From positions 5,672,604 through 5,736,603 of the forward strand of contig NW_004624843.1 in the NCBI RefSeq assembly GCF_000247695.1: a stretch of 64,000 nucleotides of DNA, in the 5' to 3' direction. The notes under the pieces were generated by a model. The model was not told where the DNA came from. It saw nothing but the letters and a program-made list of their open reading frames with translations, and ran no database searches. Position 1 is the first letter of the stretch. Each line of letters opens with the position of its first letter. The position numbers and the translations under genes were made by a program. The stretch comes from Heterocephalus glaber (lineage: Eukaryota > Chordata > Mammalia > Rodentia > Bathyergidae). Positions 1 through 11,255 of the stretch are shown here, in pieces.

Positions 1-215
1 TAGTGCTATATTGTGTGTGAATGCCACATTTTCTTAACCATATATCTGTTGGTGGACATATAGGCCACTTCCATGTGAGGCGCCTATATTGTCGGTGGGA
101 ATATCAACTTCCATACAACCGCTATGGAAATCAGTATGGAGATTCCTCAAGAAACTCAAATTAGAAATTCCATTTGACCCCGCTAGATATTCTCCACTAA
201 GATTTTTTTATCTGC
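1..215 (-). mobile_element. Old L1 3' fragment with inverted 5' piece
   Basis: Bases 1-88 are antisense to the late L1 ORF2 segment (CCACATTTTCTTAACCATAT pattern). Bases about 90-215 are sense to a segment that lies upstream of it in L1 (GGTGGGAATAT, ATGGAAATCAGTATGGAGAT, CCATTTGACCCCGC). Read on the minus strand this is an inverted upstream piece followed by a forward downstream piece, running off the left edge. Confidence 0.6.
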
Positions 216-915
216 AGGATACATTTAGGGCACTTAGTGAGTAATTTTTACTGTAACGAACTTGTATGCTTAGAGACACAGATGTATGCACAGACTGATG
301 CCAGGTCCCACAGGATCCCCTCCCCCTCCTAGAGATCACTTCCTAAACAGAATGCGTTCAAAGTGTACCTTGGGCCCAGACCGCTGATGTGCAAAAGTCA
401 GAGCTAGTTTGGCCTCTGGGGTTAGGAAGGTGACCCCCAAGTTACTGACATCAAAGCTTCAGGTCTAGCTTGTGGCACCTTGTCAGGGTGAGTGCTGGCA
501 GTTTTGAGTCCTGTGCCACTTCCTGGGTAATCTGCGTGTGCAGGCACACATGTCTGGCCACTGCTTGTCTACTGCCAGGTAGGAACTGGAGGCCAGTGGG
601 GGGCAGCCTGGTTTCACATCCCGCCTGGAACCAACACTTGCAGGGACAGGGGAGGTCCGGGGCTCTCCAGCACAGTCCCCTCCACACAGGCCAGAGAAGG
701 GAACTGGGGATCCAGTTTAGGGGCCCCAGGACTCCACTGCCACCTCCCTCTGAGCAGCTCCCCTCTCTGGGGACACCACCACAAGTCTTACCCTCTGATG
801 TGGCCTTCCAGGTGGGGGGAAGCCACTGAGGAAGGGATTCCAGGGGTGGAGGGGACATGGGAGATGGTGTATCTGCAGTGAGAGGGAAGCCAGGGCCCTG
901 ACAAGGCCCATGCAG
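216..915. other. Intergenic, nothing recognised
   Basis: Moderately GC-rich sequence upstream of the LTR-like element. Long apparent frames on both strands show no family similarity, and I see no RNA gene or repeat here. Confidence 0.5.
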
Positions 916-1385
916 TCACTGAACAATGTCCCTCTAAAGATATCCACCGCCTAGGCCCCAGGAGCTCAGTGTGACCCCACATGGAAAAGGGGACTTTGCA
1001 GGCATGAGCAAGTCAATCTTGAGGTGGAGGATTACCCGGGACCAGCTGGAGGCACACACAATCACAAGAGTCCTTGTTAGAGGGAGGTGGAGAGGTGGCA
1101 GGTGAAGGCAAAGGGACTCTGAAACAGGACATGTGCTGCCCACCGGCTGTGAGGTTGGAGGAAGCAGCCACCGACAAGGACAGCAAGGGACACAGCTCTA
1201 GAAAGGCCAGGGAGGGTTGTGCCCAAAGTCTGGGGGCTGGCTCTGCGGACACCTTTATGGCCCCAGGAAACTGACTCCAGACTTCTGCTCTCCCGGACTC
1301 CAAGAGAAGAATGTGTGGTGTTTTCAGCCACCCAGTTTATCGGGCCCATGGAGACCGTGGTACAGGAGCCAACACGAAGTCCCTG
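915..1385 (+). mobile_element. MaLR/MLT-type solitary LTR remnant
   Basis: It resembles a mammalian LTR of the ERVL-MaLR kind: an opening like GAACAATGTCCCTCTAAAGA, a middle with GTGACCCCACATGGAAAAGG and GGGACTTTGCAGGCATGAGC, and an end with GACACCTTTATGGCC, GACTTCTGCTCTCC and CCACCCAGTTTATCGG. No internal viral genes are present. The subfamily is not certain. Confidence 0.5.
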
Positions 1386-1494
1386 AGAGTGGAAACTGCC
1401 TGAATTTTGTCAACACCAAAGCCAAAAAGGCATTGGAGTCATCTTAAGTGACAGGACAGCCACAGTCTCTTCCTCTGAGGATTTGAATCATGCC

Positions 1495-1572
1495 AAGGCC
1501 ACGCACGCATGTGTGCACACACATGGGCACGGGAGCAGGCACACGTGTGCAAAAGCACACACGCACACCCTC
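1495..1572. repeat. CA-rich imperfect microsatellite
   Basis: Alternating purine-pyrimidine sequence of CA/TG units broken by other bases (CACACACATGGGCACGGG, CACACGTGTGC). It is degenerate and probably old. Confidence 0.6.
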
Positions 1573-1574
1573 AT

Positions 1575-2610
1575 GAAGTTTCTGCTCCTGACCCTCTTCC
1601 TGCAGGATCAGGCTGTGCCTGTCTGTTCCCGCCATGAGCTCCTGGCTGGACTCTTGCACCAGTCCCCGCCTGGAAATGGCTGCAGTTCCAACCTGCGGAG
1701 ATCCTCGTCTTTGCTGCAGACCTGGCGGTGGCTGAGGACAAGAAGCTCTCAGCTGGATCTTCCCACGCCGCAGGGTTGGCACCATGCCTGGCCCAGGAGA
1801 GAGCAGCGGGCATCTGCCTGGCCTGGCAGTGATGATGGGGAGGAAGCTCTGCCCCTCCCACTACGCTGAGCCTCCGTGCCCTCAGCACAGCGGCCACAAA
1901 CCTCGGCTGCAGGCAGACTCCTTAGTCCTTAGAGAGGGGCGTGGCCTTGAAGTCTACCGATCTGCTCCATGTTAACAAGTGGGGCCCCTGGCTTCCTGCA
2001 GCCCACACAGCTCGTGGCAGGAGAGGGCAGCGGGGTTCCCTGGCCCCGGGCTATGTCCCTGCCTCTGTTCTAAAGCCTCCGTCACCCCTCTCTGCACATC
2101 CCCACATCCCGAAGTTCTCTGGGCTCCGGGACACGGAGTCCTTCCTGGCCTCTCTCCAGAGCCCTGCCCTGCCCCTCCGTTCTCTCCCCACTGGAGTGGG
2201 CAGAGCCGGACCACGTGGCCACCACACCCCCTCCCCCCCAGGGAGGAGGACAGGAAGGGATCCAGGATCCCAGCAGGGCTGGAAGGAGAGGTGAGAATGC
2301 CGACTGCTTCCTCAGATTCCATTTCCGCACTGCTTTTAGAACAGGGTTTCAAAGGAATAGATGCCAAACATTCGGAGGTACAAAGAACTGGGGGGGAAAT
2401 CACCCAGAATCCTGTTAACCAGAGTTCCTTCTGGTCTCTTATCTGTGAGCTTTCCTTTTTCTGCCAAGCTGAGATCATGCTGCACAATTGAACTAGAATC
2501 CTGCCTTCCTCGACCCTCGGTTATATTCTGCAAATTCCTCCAGATCATTCGCTGGCAAAGGGCAGCATGTAAGACGCACGCCGTGAGTGACTTCATTCTC
2601 CTATGGTGTT
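1575..2610. other. Intergenic GC-rich stretch, nothing recognised
   Basis: It contains several overlapping long frames on both strands, none of which resembles a known protein or shows splice-bounded exons. No repeat family was recognised. Confidence 0.5.
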
Positions 2611-2614
2611 AGAA

Positions 2615-2780
2615 GCTAAAGCCACTCCCAATTTTCTTCTGGCTTTGAATAACACTGAGATGAACATCTTTGTGAGTAAATCGTGGTCCTTATCTGGGAT
2701 TATTTCTGTAAACAGAATCTTCCAAAAGCCATTATTGAGTCAAAGATAAACATTTGAAAGCTCTTAAAAGATGTTGCTTG
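2615..2780 (-). mobile_element. Ancient L1 fragment
   Basis: Antisense old-L1 pattern: AATAACACTGAGATGAACAT, then TTATTTCTGTAAACAGAAT and TTGAGTCAAAGATAAACAT. It is degenerate. Confidence 0.4.
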
Positions 2781-2792
2781 TAAAATATAAAG

Positions 2793-2942
2793 GGCAAGCT
2801 AGGTGGGGTGGTACAAGCTTGGAATCCCAGCATTTGGGAGACTGAGGCAGGAAAATTGCAGAAAGCTGGGCTCCACAGTGAGTTCAAGTCTAGCTTGGAC
2901 TGCATAGCAAGAACTTGTCTCAAAACAAATAAATAAATAAAT
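2793..2942 (+). mobile_element. B1 SINE
   Basis: Full-length diverged B1 with GGAATCCCAGCATTTGGGAG and GACTGAGGCAGGAAAATTG, the internal duplication (GTGAGTTCAAGTCTAGCTTG) and an AAATAAATAAAT tail. Confidence 0.85.
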
Positions 2943-2967
2943 GTTTTTTTAAAAAACCAGCAAATAC

Positions 2968-3058
2968 GAGGGCTTAGGATGTAGCTCAGTGCCGCCTCAC
3001 CTGCCTGGCAAGTGCAAAGTCCTGAGTTTGAACTCTGCTACCAACCCCCCCCCCCAAA
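2968..3058 (+). mobile_element. ID-type SINE with a C-run tail
   Basis: The head is GGGCTTAGGATGTAGCTCAGT, with a B-box-like GAGTTTGAACTCTGC. The usual A tail is preceded by a run of 11 or more C residues, which is unusual for this family. Confidence 0.75.
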
Positions 3059-3239
3059 ACCAACAAATACGAAATGCTACTCTCAGTCATGAGTTAAAAC
3101 GCCCTGAAATTGCTACTACTTCTATATTTTAAACACTTGGGCTCTCAAAAATATTAAGTCACACATGTGCTCTCTGATTCATAAGTCACGGTGCCTGCTT
3201 TCTCCCTGGTGTGGCCTTATAACCTAGATAAAAGACCAG

Positions 3240-3400
3240 CTGTGGACAAACACAGAGAGTTTTAGAGTCACAGAATCAGAAGGGCCCTGGGTATCACCTG
3301 GCCTGACTTTGTTTGGGTGACAACACAGGTGGGAAGGCCAGATGATTCGCTCAAAGTCACAGAAGCCTGACCCCTGCAGGCCCCTGTCCAATGCTGCCCC
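3240..3400 (-). mobile_element. Possible MIR-type ancient SINE
   Basis: The stretch GACAACACAGGTGGGAAGG followed by TCGCTCAAAGTCACAGAAGC resembles the conserved core region of old mammalian SINEs. It is strongly diverged. Confidence 0.3.
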
Positions 3401-3681
3401 GGACTGGAAGGGTCCATCTACTCCCTCTTGTTCTGGTTCCTTCACACATGAGGATCATGGGTCCTGCTGTCATGGCTGTCCAAGGAGCTCTGGTCAGGAG
3501 GCACCCAGGCGACTGTTGTCCCTTCAGCCATGTTACTTCCCTGTGCACAGCATTTCCTTTCTTTCTAGACCTCTCTGTGACCTTCTGAGTGTAGTTTTAT
3601 CACCTCAGGGCCACTTGTTTTTTTGTGAGGGCCTAAATAACATAGCACTAACTCCTTAGACATTTTTCCATTAATCCAGCC

Positions 3682-3768
3682 AGAAGCTGAGCATAGCGTC
3701 ACATCCTATAATCCCAGCACTCAGGAGGCTGAGGCAGGAGGATCACTGCAAGTTTGAGGCTGCTCTTT
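3682..3768 (+). mobile_element. B1 SINE, 3'-truncated
   Basis: The left part is clear (TATAATCCCAGCACTCAGGA, GGCTGAGGCAGGAGGATCAC). It breaks off after AAGTTTGAGGCTGC. Confidence 0.75.
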
Positions 3769-3769
3769 C

Positions 3770-4440
3770 CTCACCTGGCCCAAGAGGAGTTTGACCTCCT
3801 GGAGGAGGAGGGCTGAGTCGTGTCCCTACCAGGGCTCTAGGTCATGTATGTTGCAAACAAGGCTGAGTAGACACATGTGAGGTGCCGATTCAGGGGCTCT
3901 GGATCCCAGTGGTAGAGCAAAGCCATTGGGCTGAACTGGCCACAGGGAAGCTTGGGTTTGCATCTAGAAAGAGCCCAGGTCACAGTCAGAGGGGCCAGCA
4001 TGGTGGGAAGGAACCCGGAGCAGCTCTGGCTGGGGCTGGTGCTCTGGAAATAGCCCAGAGACTCGTGTGGCACAGGCTCTGAGGAGGCAGAGCCGGAGGG
4101 GCAGCAGCCAAGGAAGTGGATTCCAAGGCGTCCTGGAACTCGAGGATCCATCGGGTGTGGGAGGTGAGAGAGGAGCAGGATGAGGGTGTCACCTGGTTCC
4201 AGCTTGGAGAAGCCAGTTCGGTGATGCATGTGGAAGAGCAGGTTTTTGGTGTAAAAATGGGAAATTCAGATGAGTGGGGTGTAGGTGCCTAGAGGACCAC
4301 CCACAGGGGCAGCAGGAAGTGTGGTGGAAACCTGGAAATGAAGTCAGGGCTGGAAATACAGATTCGGAAACCACAGGTGGAGATGTCCTGGGAGAGTGTG
4401 GAGTAGGCAAAAGAGAAGGCCAGGAACAAAAGCCAGGGGG
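3770..4440. other. Intergenic, nothing recognised
   Basis: Purine-rich plus strand (GGAGGAGG, GGCAGCAGCC). No gene, repeat or RNA was identified. Confidence 0.5.
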
Positions 4441-4590
4441 AGGCGGGCGTGGTGGTGCCTGCCTGTAATCCCAGCACTTGGGAGGCTGAGTCAGGAGGAT
4501 CACTTCAAATTGGAGGCCAGCCTGGGCTACATTGTGAATTCAAGGCCAGCCTGGACTCCATAGCGAGACCCCCGTCTCAGAAAACAAAGT
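4441..4590 (+). mobile_element. B1 SINE, full length
   Basis: Well-preserved element starting GGCGGGCGTGGTGGTGCCTG, with the duplicated GCCAGCCTGGGCTACATTG / GCCAGCCTGGACTCCATAG blocks and end CGAGACCCCCGTCTCAGAAAA. Confidence 0.9.
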
Positions 4591-5058
4591 GGGAGGGAAC
4601 CAGAGTATCGAGGGTAGGGAGGAGACGCTGAGCAAGGACAGTGTACTCACAAGGTCCTAGGGCAGTGGACAGACAGCGGTGCCCAGGCCAGCGGGGGCAG
4701 TGGCGCAGGGTCCTTGCTCTCAGCGTCACTGCGGGGTCCAGGTCCCGACCCCAAGGGCATCTGCTTCACTGGTCTGGGGCAAGCAAGCCCTTTCACGTTG
4801 ACAGCCATGGCTGAGAACCTCTGAGAGGGAGGGTTTTTTATTTTTTAAGATGGAAAAATCTTGAGCTCGCTTGTAAGATGAGGGGAAAGAGGGTATGGGA
4901 AGGAGAGGGAGAAAATCCAAAGTGTGGGTCGGCTTTGGGAGCTGCTAGCCAGCCAATGAGGGATCGCTGGAGTTGGAGGGGACCCCAGAGGCAGACAAAT
5001 GTGGGGGCAGTGGCTTGGAGACCCCGTTGTTGTGGCCAGGAAAGCAAGTGAGGCCTTT

Positions 5059-5190
5059 CTTTGTTTTTTGTTTGTTTTTGTTTTGTTTTGTTTTTGACAC
5101 AGGGTCTTACTATGTAGTTCAGACTGGACTTGAACTTGCAGTGATCCTCTTGCCTCAGCTTCCCAAGTGCTGGCATTACAGCCTAGAAAT
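5059..5190 (-). mobile_element. B1 SINE
   Basis: Minus-strand element with a T-rich tail at left (TTTGTTTTTGTTTTGTTTTG), ACACAGGGTCTTACTATG, and GATCCTCTTGCCTCAGCTTC. Confidence 0.85.
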
Positions 5191-6040
5191 AAGGGGTTTC
5201 GGTTTCTGATGGGTTCTGAAGTAAGCTGGCCTGGCAGGCTAGAAGGGCCTGGAAGAGGCTGGGCAGCCTGAGCTGGGGTGCTATCGGACGGAGCTGAGCT
5301 GTTCCAGGGATGTTTTCCTGCAGCCCTCAGGGCTGAGGAACCGGGCAAGATGCAATCCAGACACCCAGGCCTGCGGGCAGTGGGGAGGGTAAAGGGGGAG
5401 GAGGGAGGGGAGGGGAGAGGGGGCATGCTGGACGGAGATCGGAGATTGTGGCAGAACAAGTGGGCGGGTTTCTACCACATTCGCTGAGGAACTGCTGGCC
5501 TACACTGCTGGCCAAGAAGCAGAGGAAGAGGAAGAGAACCCAAAGCTGGAAGGAGCTGGCATCATCGCCTTGGAGAGAGCGGCTGTTGGCAGCAAACGTG
5601 TTAAGGAAGCGCAGTCCCAGCCCTACCAAGGGAGGCTGCTGTGATTCACGCTCCAGGGGAAATGCCCCCGGAACACAGGCTGGAGGAGGCACAGGGCCTG
5701 GCAGCCTTAGTGGCCTGAATCTCTCTGGCCACGGCTGGATGCAGGGCAAGGCTCTGAGGGGAAAGAGCCCAGCTGGCTGCTAGGGCGACCAGCTGAACAC
5801 ACAGCTTGGAGAGAGCCTCACAAGCCCTCCTTGATTTACACCCCGGGGTGGGCTCAGCATGGTGAAAATGCACTCCCACAGAGTGGCTAGCGAGCCAGCC
5901 CTGAATGTTTACAGCAAGGAACAGACCTGGGCCGCTGTCCAGAGAGGAACTTATGCATTCTCTTCCAAGTTCAAATCACATCACAGCCTCAAGGTGGGGC
6001 CTCTTTCCAAAGTCAAGGCTGTGATGAAAGTGAAGCATCC
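5191..6040. other. Intergenic, nothing recognised
   Basis: It includes a G/A-rich run at about 5395-5422. No gene or repeat family was recognised. Confidence 0.5.
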
Positions 6041-6045
6041 CTTTG

Positions 6046-6192
6046 GACTGAGCAGTGTGGTGCATGCTTGTCATTCCAGCACTAGGGAGGCTGAGGCAGG
6101 AGGATTGCTTCGAGTTTGAGGCCAGCCCATAGTAAGTTCAAAGCCAGCCAGAACTACAAGCAAGAGCCTGTCTCAAAAAAAAAAAAAAAAAA
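6046..6192 (+). mobile_element. B1 SINE with 17-A tail
   Basis: TGTCATTCCAGCACTAGGGA, GGCTGAGGCAGGAGGATTGC, then AGAGCCTGTCTC and a long unbroken A tail. Confidence 0.85.
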
Positions 6193-6239
6193 TCCTTTTG
6201 GAACACAAGCCATCCAGGCCCAATTTTAAAAAATCTGTT

Positions 6240-6585
6240 TCATGTGTTAGCTTTCCTTCCCTGTGACAACATACCAGGAGAAAAGGTTTATTTTGGTCAC
6301 CATTCCTGCTGCTCTGGTCCTGTGGCATCACAGTGGATTATGGTGGGAGCGTGTGGCAGGGCAGCTGGTCACCTCCTGGCAGCCAGAATGCAAAGAGAGA
6401 GACAGCAAAGGGCTAGGTTCCCCATGTCTCCCACGAGGGCCTGTCCTCCATGACCTCACTTCCACTGCCACCACTTCCTAAGGTTTCCATCCCCTCCCAA
6501 TAGTGCCACAGGCTAGGGACCAAGCCTTCAGTCTTGGAGCTTTGGGGGCCTCCCAAGATCCAAACCAGGACAATAGATTTCTACT
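6240..6585 (-). mobile_element. Possible rodent MaLR-type LTR (MT/ORR1-like)
   Basis: The pattern resembles rodent MaLR LTRs: TTCCCTGTGACAACATACCA, AAAAGGTTTATTTTGGTCAC, then CATGACCTCACTTCCACTGC, CACCACTTCCTAAGG and CTCCCAAGATCCAAACCAGG. There is no internal region. The strand is uncertain. Confidence 0.4.
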
Positions 6586-6629
6586 CATGTTGCTTTCTTG
6601 AAACGGGACACTAATTGCTAAGCCCTGAT

Positions 6630-6905
6630 TCCCACCCATGGTTCAGGTGTAAATTGGCCCAACTACTGTGGAAGACAGCATGGTGAAATCAAGCAAAACA
6701 AAAACAGGCACACAACCTTGCAATCCTAGTTCTCTCCTAGAGATTTTTCTTGCAGGCATTTTGACCCAAAAGTGGAAACAACCTAGGTGCCCCCTGGATA
6801 GGAGATTGATTGGTCAAATGCTTTGTGTTATGGCCTAGAATCGCATGTGTCTTTAAGAGAAGGCAGTAAATATAAAATACTCCATAAAATGTTAAGACAG
6901 TCTCA
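6630..6905 (+). mobile_element. Ancient L1 3' fragment
   Basis: Sense late-ORF2/3' pattern: GGTGTAAATTGGCCCAACTA, CTGTGGAAGACAGCATGG, AAAAGTGGAAACAACCTAGG and TGCCCCCTGGATAGGAGATT. Confidence 0.55.
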
Positions 6906-6968
6906 CTAGTGAACAAAGCAATGTGCCCAAGAAGGTAAAAAAGAGAAGAGGCCTTACAAAAATCAGGT

Positions 6969-7124
6969 CATCCCAGGCTTGGTGGCACATGCCTACAATC
7001 CCAGCACTCAGGAGGCTGAGGCAGGAGAATCAGCACAAGTTCAAGGTCTGCCTGGGTTGGTATCATGAGTTGAATGCCAGCCTGGACTACATAGCAAGAG
7101 CCTGTCTCAAAAACAACAACAAAA
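6969..7124 (+). mobile_element. B1 SINE
   Basis: GGCTTGGTGGCACATGCCTA, CAATCCCAGCACTCAGGAGG, and an AAAAACAACAACAAAA tail. Confidence 0.85.
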
Positions 7125-7394
7125 TAGGGTTGTGGACGCATAGAAAGTTTTAAAAGACTGCACCAGACACCAGCCCTGGAGAAATGGTCTGGGGTGGCAG
7201 GAAGACTTGTTTTTCATTGCAAGCCCTTCTACCTTGTGCATGTATTACTTTTAAATTTTAAAAAAGAGAGAAACGTCAGTCTCTTTCTTAAAAGTCTTAA
7301 GAAATGTTTACCAGGGGCATGGAGTCAGGGTGGGGGTCTCAGGGTACAGCAGCCCTTTCGGCAGGATTTTACACACACCATCCAGAAACAGACA

Positions 7395-7640
7395 GCCTTT
7401 TTTATTTATTTCATTTTTATTCTTATAAAAGCAGTGTGTGGTGACCACAAAAAAACTGGAAAGGTGGAAGGGGGGAAAGAATTGCTCGTAGAAATGCCCA
7501 CCAGCCCTTCACTGTATTTTCCTGGAGAAGTTTTTCTATAGCTGGAATAATAATGTATCACGAACTGGTTTCCTGGTCCTTTTTTCACTTAACATTGTAT
7601 CACTGTATTTCCCCAAGTCTTCAGCAAACCTGAAGGAAGA
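7395..7640 (-). mobile_element. Possible ancient L1 fragment
   Basis: TTTTTCACTTAACATTGTAT near the right end resembles antisense old L1 3' sequence. The rest is degenerate. Confidence 0.35.
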
Positions 7641-7644
7641 CACA

Positions 7645-8180
7645 AGTCGTTTTGTGAAGGTGGCTCTCCCTGACCCAGTTCTTCCTAAATTTGACCCTAA
7701 TTCTCGGGGCATTTCAATCCTCTTTGATTTTCTGTCACTTTCCGTGGAAGGGCAGAGTGCTCGCTGTCAGGCCTTTGCTGTTCGCTGATGTCCTAGACAC
7801 GGTGTGGACCCTTGGCCCCCTTGGGAAGTCACTTCCGGTCCTGGTGGAGGATTCGCTAGGAAAGTGACCTTCGGGTGCCCAAAGACACACGGACTCCAGG
7901 TGGAGGTCAGCGTTCAGGGCGCCCCCTGGTGGCCCGAAGCCGAAGGGCTCAGACCCTGACCCTAGTAAAGGGGACTTATATGGAATCCTGTCTTCCTTCA
8001 ATCCAGGGTTGTGGGCACCGGAGGCCCCCATGCTCTGCCTCTGGGCACTGATCAGGAGGCCCTCCAGGGCACCCAGTGCATCCTGAATGCCCACCTGATG
8101 CCAGGCCCAGCACATAACTTTAGCACGGATGTCGTGAGGCCTTTATAGACAGCAGCTGTACGATTGGGGGATGCTAAATA
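7645..8180. other. Intergenic, nothing recognised
   Basis: No family-like coding sequence, repeat or RNA gene is visible. Confidence 0.5.
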
Positions 8181-8186
8181 TTAGTG

Positions 8187-8305
8187 GCAAAGCTGGGATT
8201 GCACACTTGTAACCCCAGAACACGGGAGGCGGAGGCAGGAGGATTGCCTCATATTGGAGGCCAGCCTGGGCTACACAGTGAGTTCAAGGCCAGCCTGCAG
8301 GCCAA
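8187..8305 (+). mobile_element. B1 SINE, tail lost
   Basis: TGTAACCCCAGAACACGGGA, GGCGGAGGCAGGAGGATTGC, and the duplication up to AAGGCCAGCCTGCAGGCC. No A tail follows. Confidence 0.8.
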
Positions 8306-8756
8306 GTTGGGCATCCTGGCTAAGGCAGGGTACAGCTGGGGAGGGGAGGCTGGGGGAGCTGGGCTGGGAGAGCAGAGAGAGCTGGATGGGGAAGAGAGGT
8401 GGGCGAGAGGTGGAGTCGCTGGGGCCGGGGAGGATCCCACCTGGCTGACAAGCAGGGGTATGATCACCTCAGTCTGGAGGCGCCCCAGTCCCATGGAACT
8501 TCTCCAGCGGGTGGGGCTGGGATTCACCCCCTCCCCTCCTCTTATAAGTCATCCTCCCTGCAGAGTCCTGTCTGATGCTGTGCTCCACGGTTTTCCTGAT
8601 GGCAGGAAATGGGAGCCCAGGGAGATGCTCCCCCCACACACACACCCTGCACAAGAGCCAGGGGTGGGACCACGAGATTCAGTAAATCTGAAATGTCTGA
8701 GGCTGTGTCTGTTGTCACCAGCCTTGCTGTTTTACAGTACACATTGTTAATTAATC

Positions 8757-8868
8757 TTTTTTTTTTTTCATTTTTTGAGATGAGTCTGGTTTTGAACTCA
8801 CAGCGATCCTCCTGCCTGAGCCTCCTGTGTGCTGGTATTACAGGTGAGCGCCACCATGCCCAGCTCAG
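8757..8868 (-). mobile_element. B1 SINE
   Basis: Poly-T at left, TTTTGAACTCACAGCGATCC, then GTGCTGGTATTACAGGTGAG and CACCATGCCCAGCTCAG. Confidence 0.85.
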
Positions 8869-9166
8869 CCCCCATGTAATCATAGGAGACCATTGTCATA
8901 GAAGTGTGTAGTTACACAAAATGCCATGTGATGCCTAACTAGAGTCACACACCGTAGAACAATGTTTCAGCAGTGGAAGAATTTTTGGAAACCTGATGTA
9001 AGCTGATTGTGGAGGAAAATTTCTTGCCTGAACAAATCTTCTATGGGGAGGAAAGCTCTCTACACTGAAGATGGATGCTTGAGAGGACTATTGTCCACAA
9101 GGAGGCCAAGTCTGCACCAGCTTTCAGGTTTCTAAGGACAGGTCAGCAGTCTTATTTGGCAGCAAT

Positions 9167-9293
9167 GGGTTTTTGGAGACAGGATCTCACTATGTAGCCC
9201 AGGCTGCCCTCAGACTCATGGTCATCCTCCTGCCTCAGCCTCCCTCTGTAATCCTCTGCTGGGATTACAGACGTATGCCACCATGCCTGGTTT
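9167..9293 (-). mobile_element. B1 SINE with short internal insertion
   Basis: GAGACAGGATCTCACTATGT and CATCCTCCTGCCTCAGCCTC, then about 12 extra bases (TAATCCTCTG) before GCTGGGATTACAGACG. Confidence 0.85.
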
Positions 9294-9299
9294 TACATA

Positions 9300-10435
9300 C
9301 CATATGCATGACTATGGATGACAGACAGACGAGTAGGCAAGCAGGCAGATAGCAGAGACATAAATGTGAGAGACATAAATGTGTTTGTGGAATTGGCTCA
9401 TTGACCACAGAGCTTGCAGATCCGCAGTTCCCAGAGGTTGCCAGCAGCTGGAGACCCCTGAGGCCTTTAACTGCTGGAATCGGGCTGAGCCAAACCCAGA
9501 GAATGTTAAGAACTGCTTTCACTGAGCCATTTGGAACATCTGAGAGAGTGTCTGGCACTGTGGCTGGCCAAGCTGGCATAGGCAATGACTGTCACAGCCC
9601 TTTGCATTCGATGCCTTCAACAGAAGCCGCCTCCCCGCCCCAGTCCTGTCCCTTCAACTGTGACTGCAGGGTCCCTGCCCTGGCTCTGCCCCTTCTCCCG
9701 CTGACACCATCTTGCTTCTTGCCTGTGGTGAGGACCCTCGCCCAGTCACTAGGGGGTGCCCTGGGGCTCCCCCTCGCCTGCTCCTTGGCCTCACCAGCCA
9801 AGTGGTTTCAGACCCAGCCTCTGCAGGTCGGCACCCACCTCAGCCCTCAGCACAGCGCTGTCTGTCCCGTCCGTCCCTCCAGAGGTTGCCAAGTGCCCGG
9901 GACCAAGGGCTGCCAGACCACCCCAGTGCTGCTCCAGAAATTTTCCCGGTCTTCGTCTGGCTCCATGGAGTGGCCAGGGTTGGCAAAGCGGGGTGCCCCA
10001 GCCTGGCCTGCGCCTCCTTGAGTCCTGATCTCACATCTCCCCCTCAGCTGCTTTCCCAGCCATGGCCAGACGTGTGGGGCTGGCCGGGTGCCGCAAGGGG
10101 CACGGATCTCTGCACCCACGAGCTGGGCTGTGGTTCCCGGGGGCCCCTCCTTCCGAGTGAGCCCGGGCACCGCCGCAGCAGAGGGGTGGCATGTGCTCCT
10201 CACCTTCCGCCCCTCGCCAACAGCATACGGGCAGTCACTCCAAGCCCCGGAGACCCCTGGCCGGCTGTGGGGCAGCCGCCTTCTCCGCAGCACACAGCGT
10301 ATTCCACCAGCGTCCTCTCCCACCCCCAACTGCACCACATGCCAGGTGAGGGGTAAACAGCCCTGCTCTCGTGAGGGGCGGTCATCACGAACAGGGATCA
10401 GAAAACAGTGACTGCGGCCTTACACCTCCCAGAGA
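9300..10435. other. Intergenic GC-rich stretch, nothing recognised
   Basis: Several open frames exceed 100 codons on both strands at 9400-10360, but they overlap each other and share no protein-family features. They look like products of GC-rich composition. Confidence 0.5.
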
Positions 10436-10439
10436 ATGT

Positions 10440-10548
10440 GGGTTGTGGTTTGCACTCTGGAGGCTGAGGCAGGAGGATAGCCACAAGTTCGAGGCCAGCC
10501 TGGGATATATAGAGACTCAGTCTCAAGAAAAAAAAAAAAAAAGCCAAA
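10440..10548 (+). mobile_element. B1 SINE, 5'-truncated
   Basis: It starts inside the element at GCACTCTGGAGGCTGAGGC, lacks the second duplicated block and ends in a 15-A tail. Confidence 0.8.
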
Positions 10549-10549
10549 A

Positions 10550-11160
10550 GCCAAAAGCAAACAAACAGAAAGTCCGACGGCAGATAGTTGGAAGATTAGT
10601 TGTTCTATGCTTCTGCTACAAAATTCAGAACAGTAAAGGTAGCCTCACAAGCAAAGGAATTATCATTAACACTTTCTTGGCTGCTGTGGGTAAGACGTGT
10701 TGTGGTCACGTCCAGGCCTCAGAGGGAGTCATGGTGTCACCTTCATGGGGGGCGTGAGTCACGGAGTAACCAGCAGGGCAGGAACGGTTCGAGGGAAGCG
10801 AAGAGCTCGGAAAGTCGGTGCAGCCTCAGAACAAACGTGTTCTGCACAGCTGCGGGATCGTGCGTGACAGCAGCACTGCTCCCTGTAGCTGTGCAAGACG
10901 CGGGCAGCCAGGGTGGTGCATTTGACGCAAAAAACACGGGGAGGCAACTCGTGGAGCTGCGTGGGAAGAGAAGGCTGGGACCTCGTAGTCTCTTCGTGGG
11001 GACAGCTGCACACTCTTGATTATCTCCCTGGCTGTCCTACTTCTTTGTTGATAAATCACAGCACCTGGATCTAGATGCTGGGGTTTGGGGGACAAGGATG
11101 CTGATGACTCAGATGATTGGGTAGAAAGGAAGTGAGATGGGAGGGGCCCTGAAGCCCAGG
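10550..11160. other. Intergenic, nothing recognised
   Basis: Unique-looking sequence without an identified feature. Confidence 0.45.
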
Positions 11161-11164
11161 GAGT

Positions 11165-11255
11165 GTGAATGTGTCAAATGTGCGTCGTGTGTCGTGTGTC
11201 CATCTGTGTGCATTGAGTGTGTGCCGTGCGTGTGTCATGTGTGTGTCAGGCACTC
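11165..11255. repeat. GT-rich imperfect simple repeat
   Basis: TGTGCGTCGTGTGTCGTGTG and later GTGCCGTGCGTGTGTCATG units. It is degenerate. Confidence 0.6.

Noticed and set aside
9400..10360. Several overlapping frames over 150 codons upstream of INPP5D, including possible NEU2 coding sequence
   Set aside because: NEU2 is the expected upstream neighbour in mammals, but no sialidase Asp-box motif or other family feature is present.
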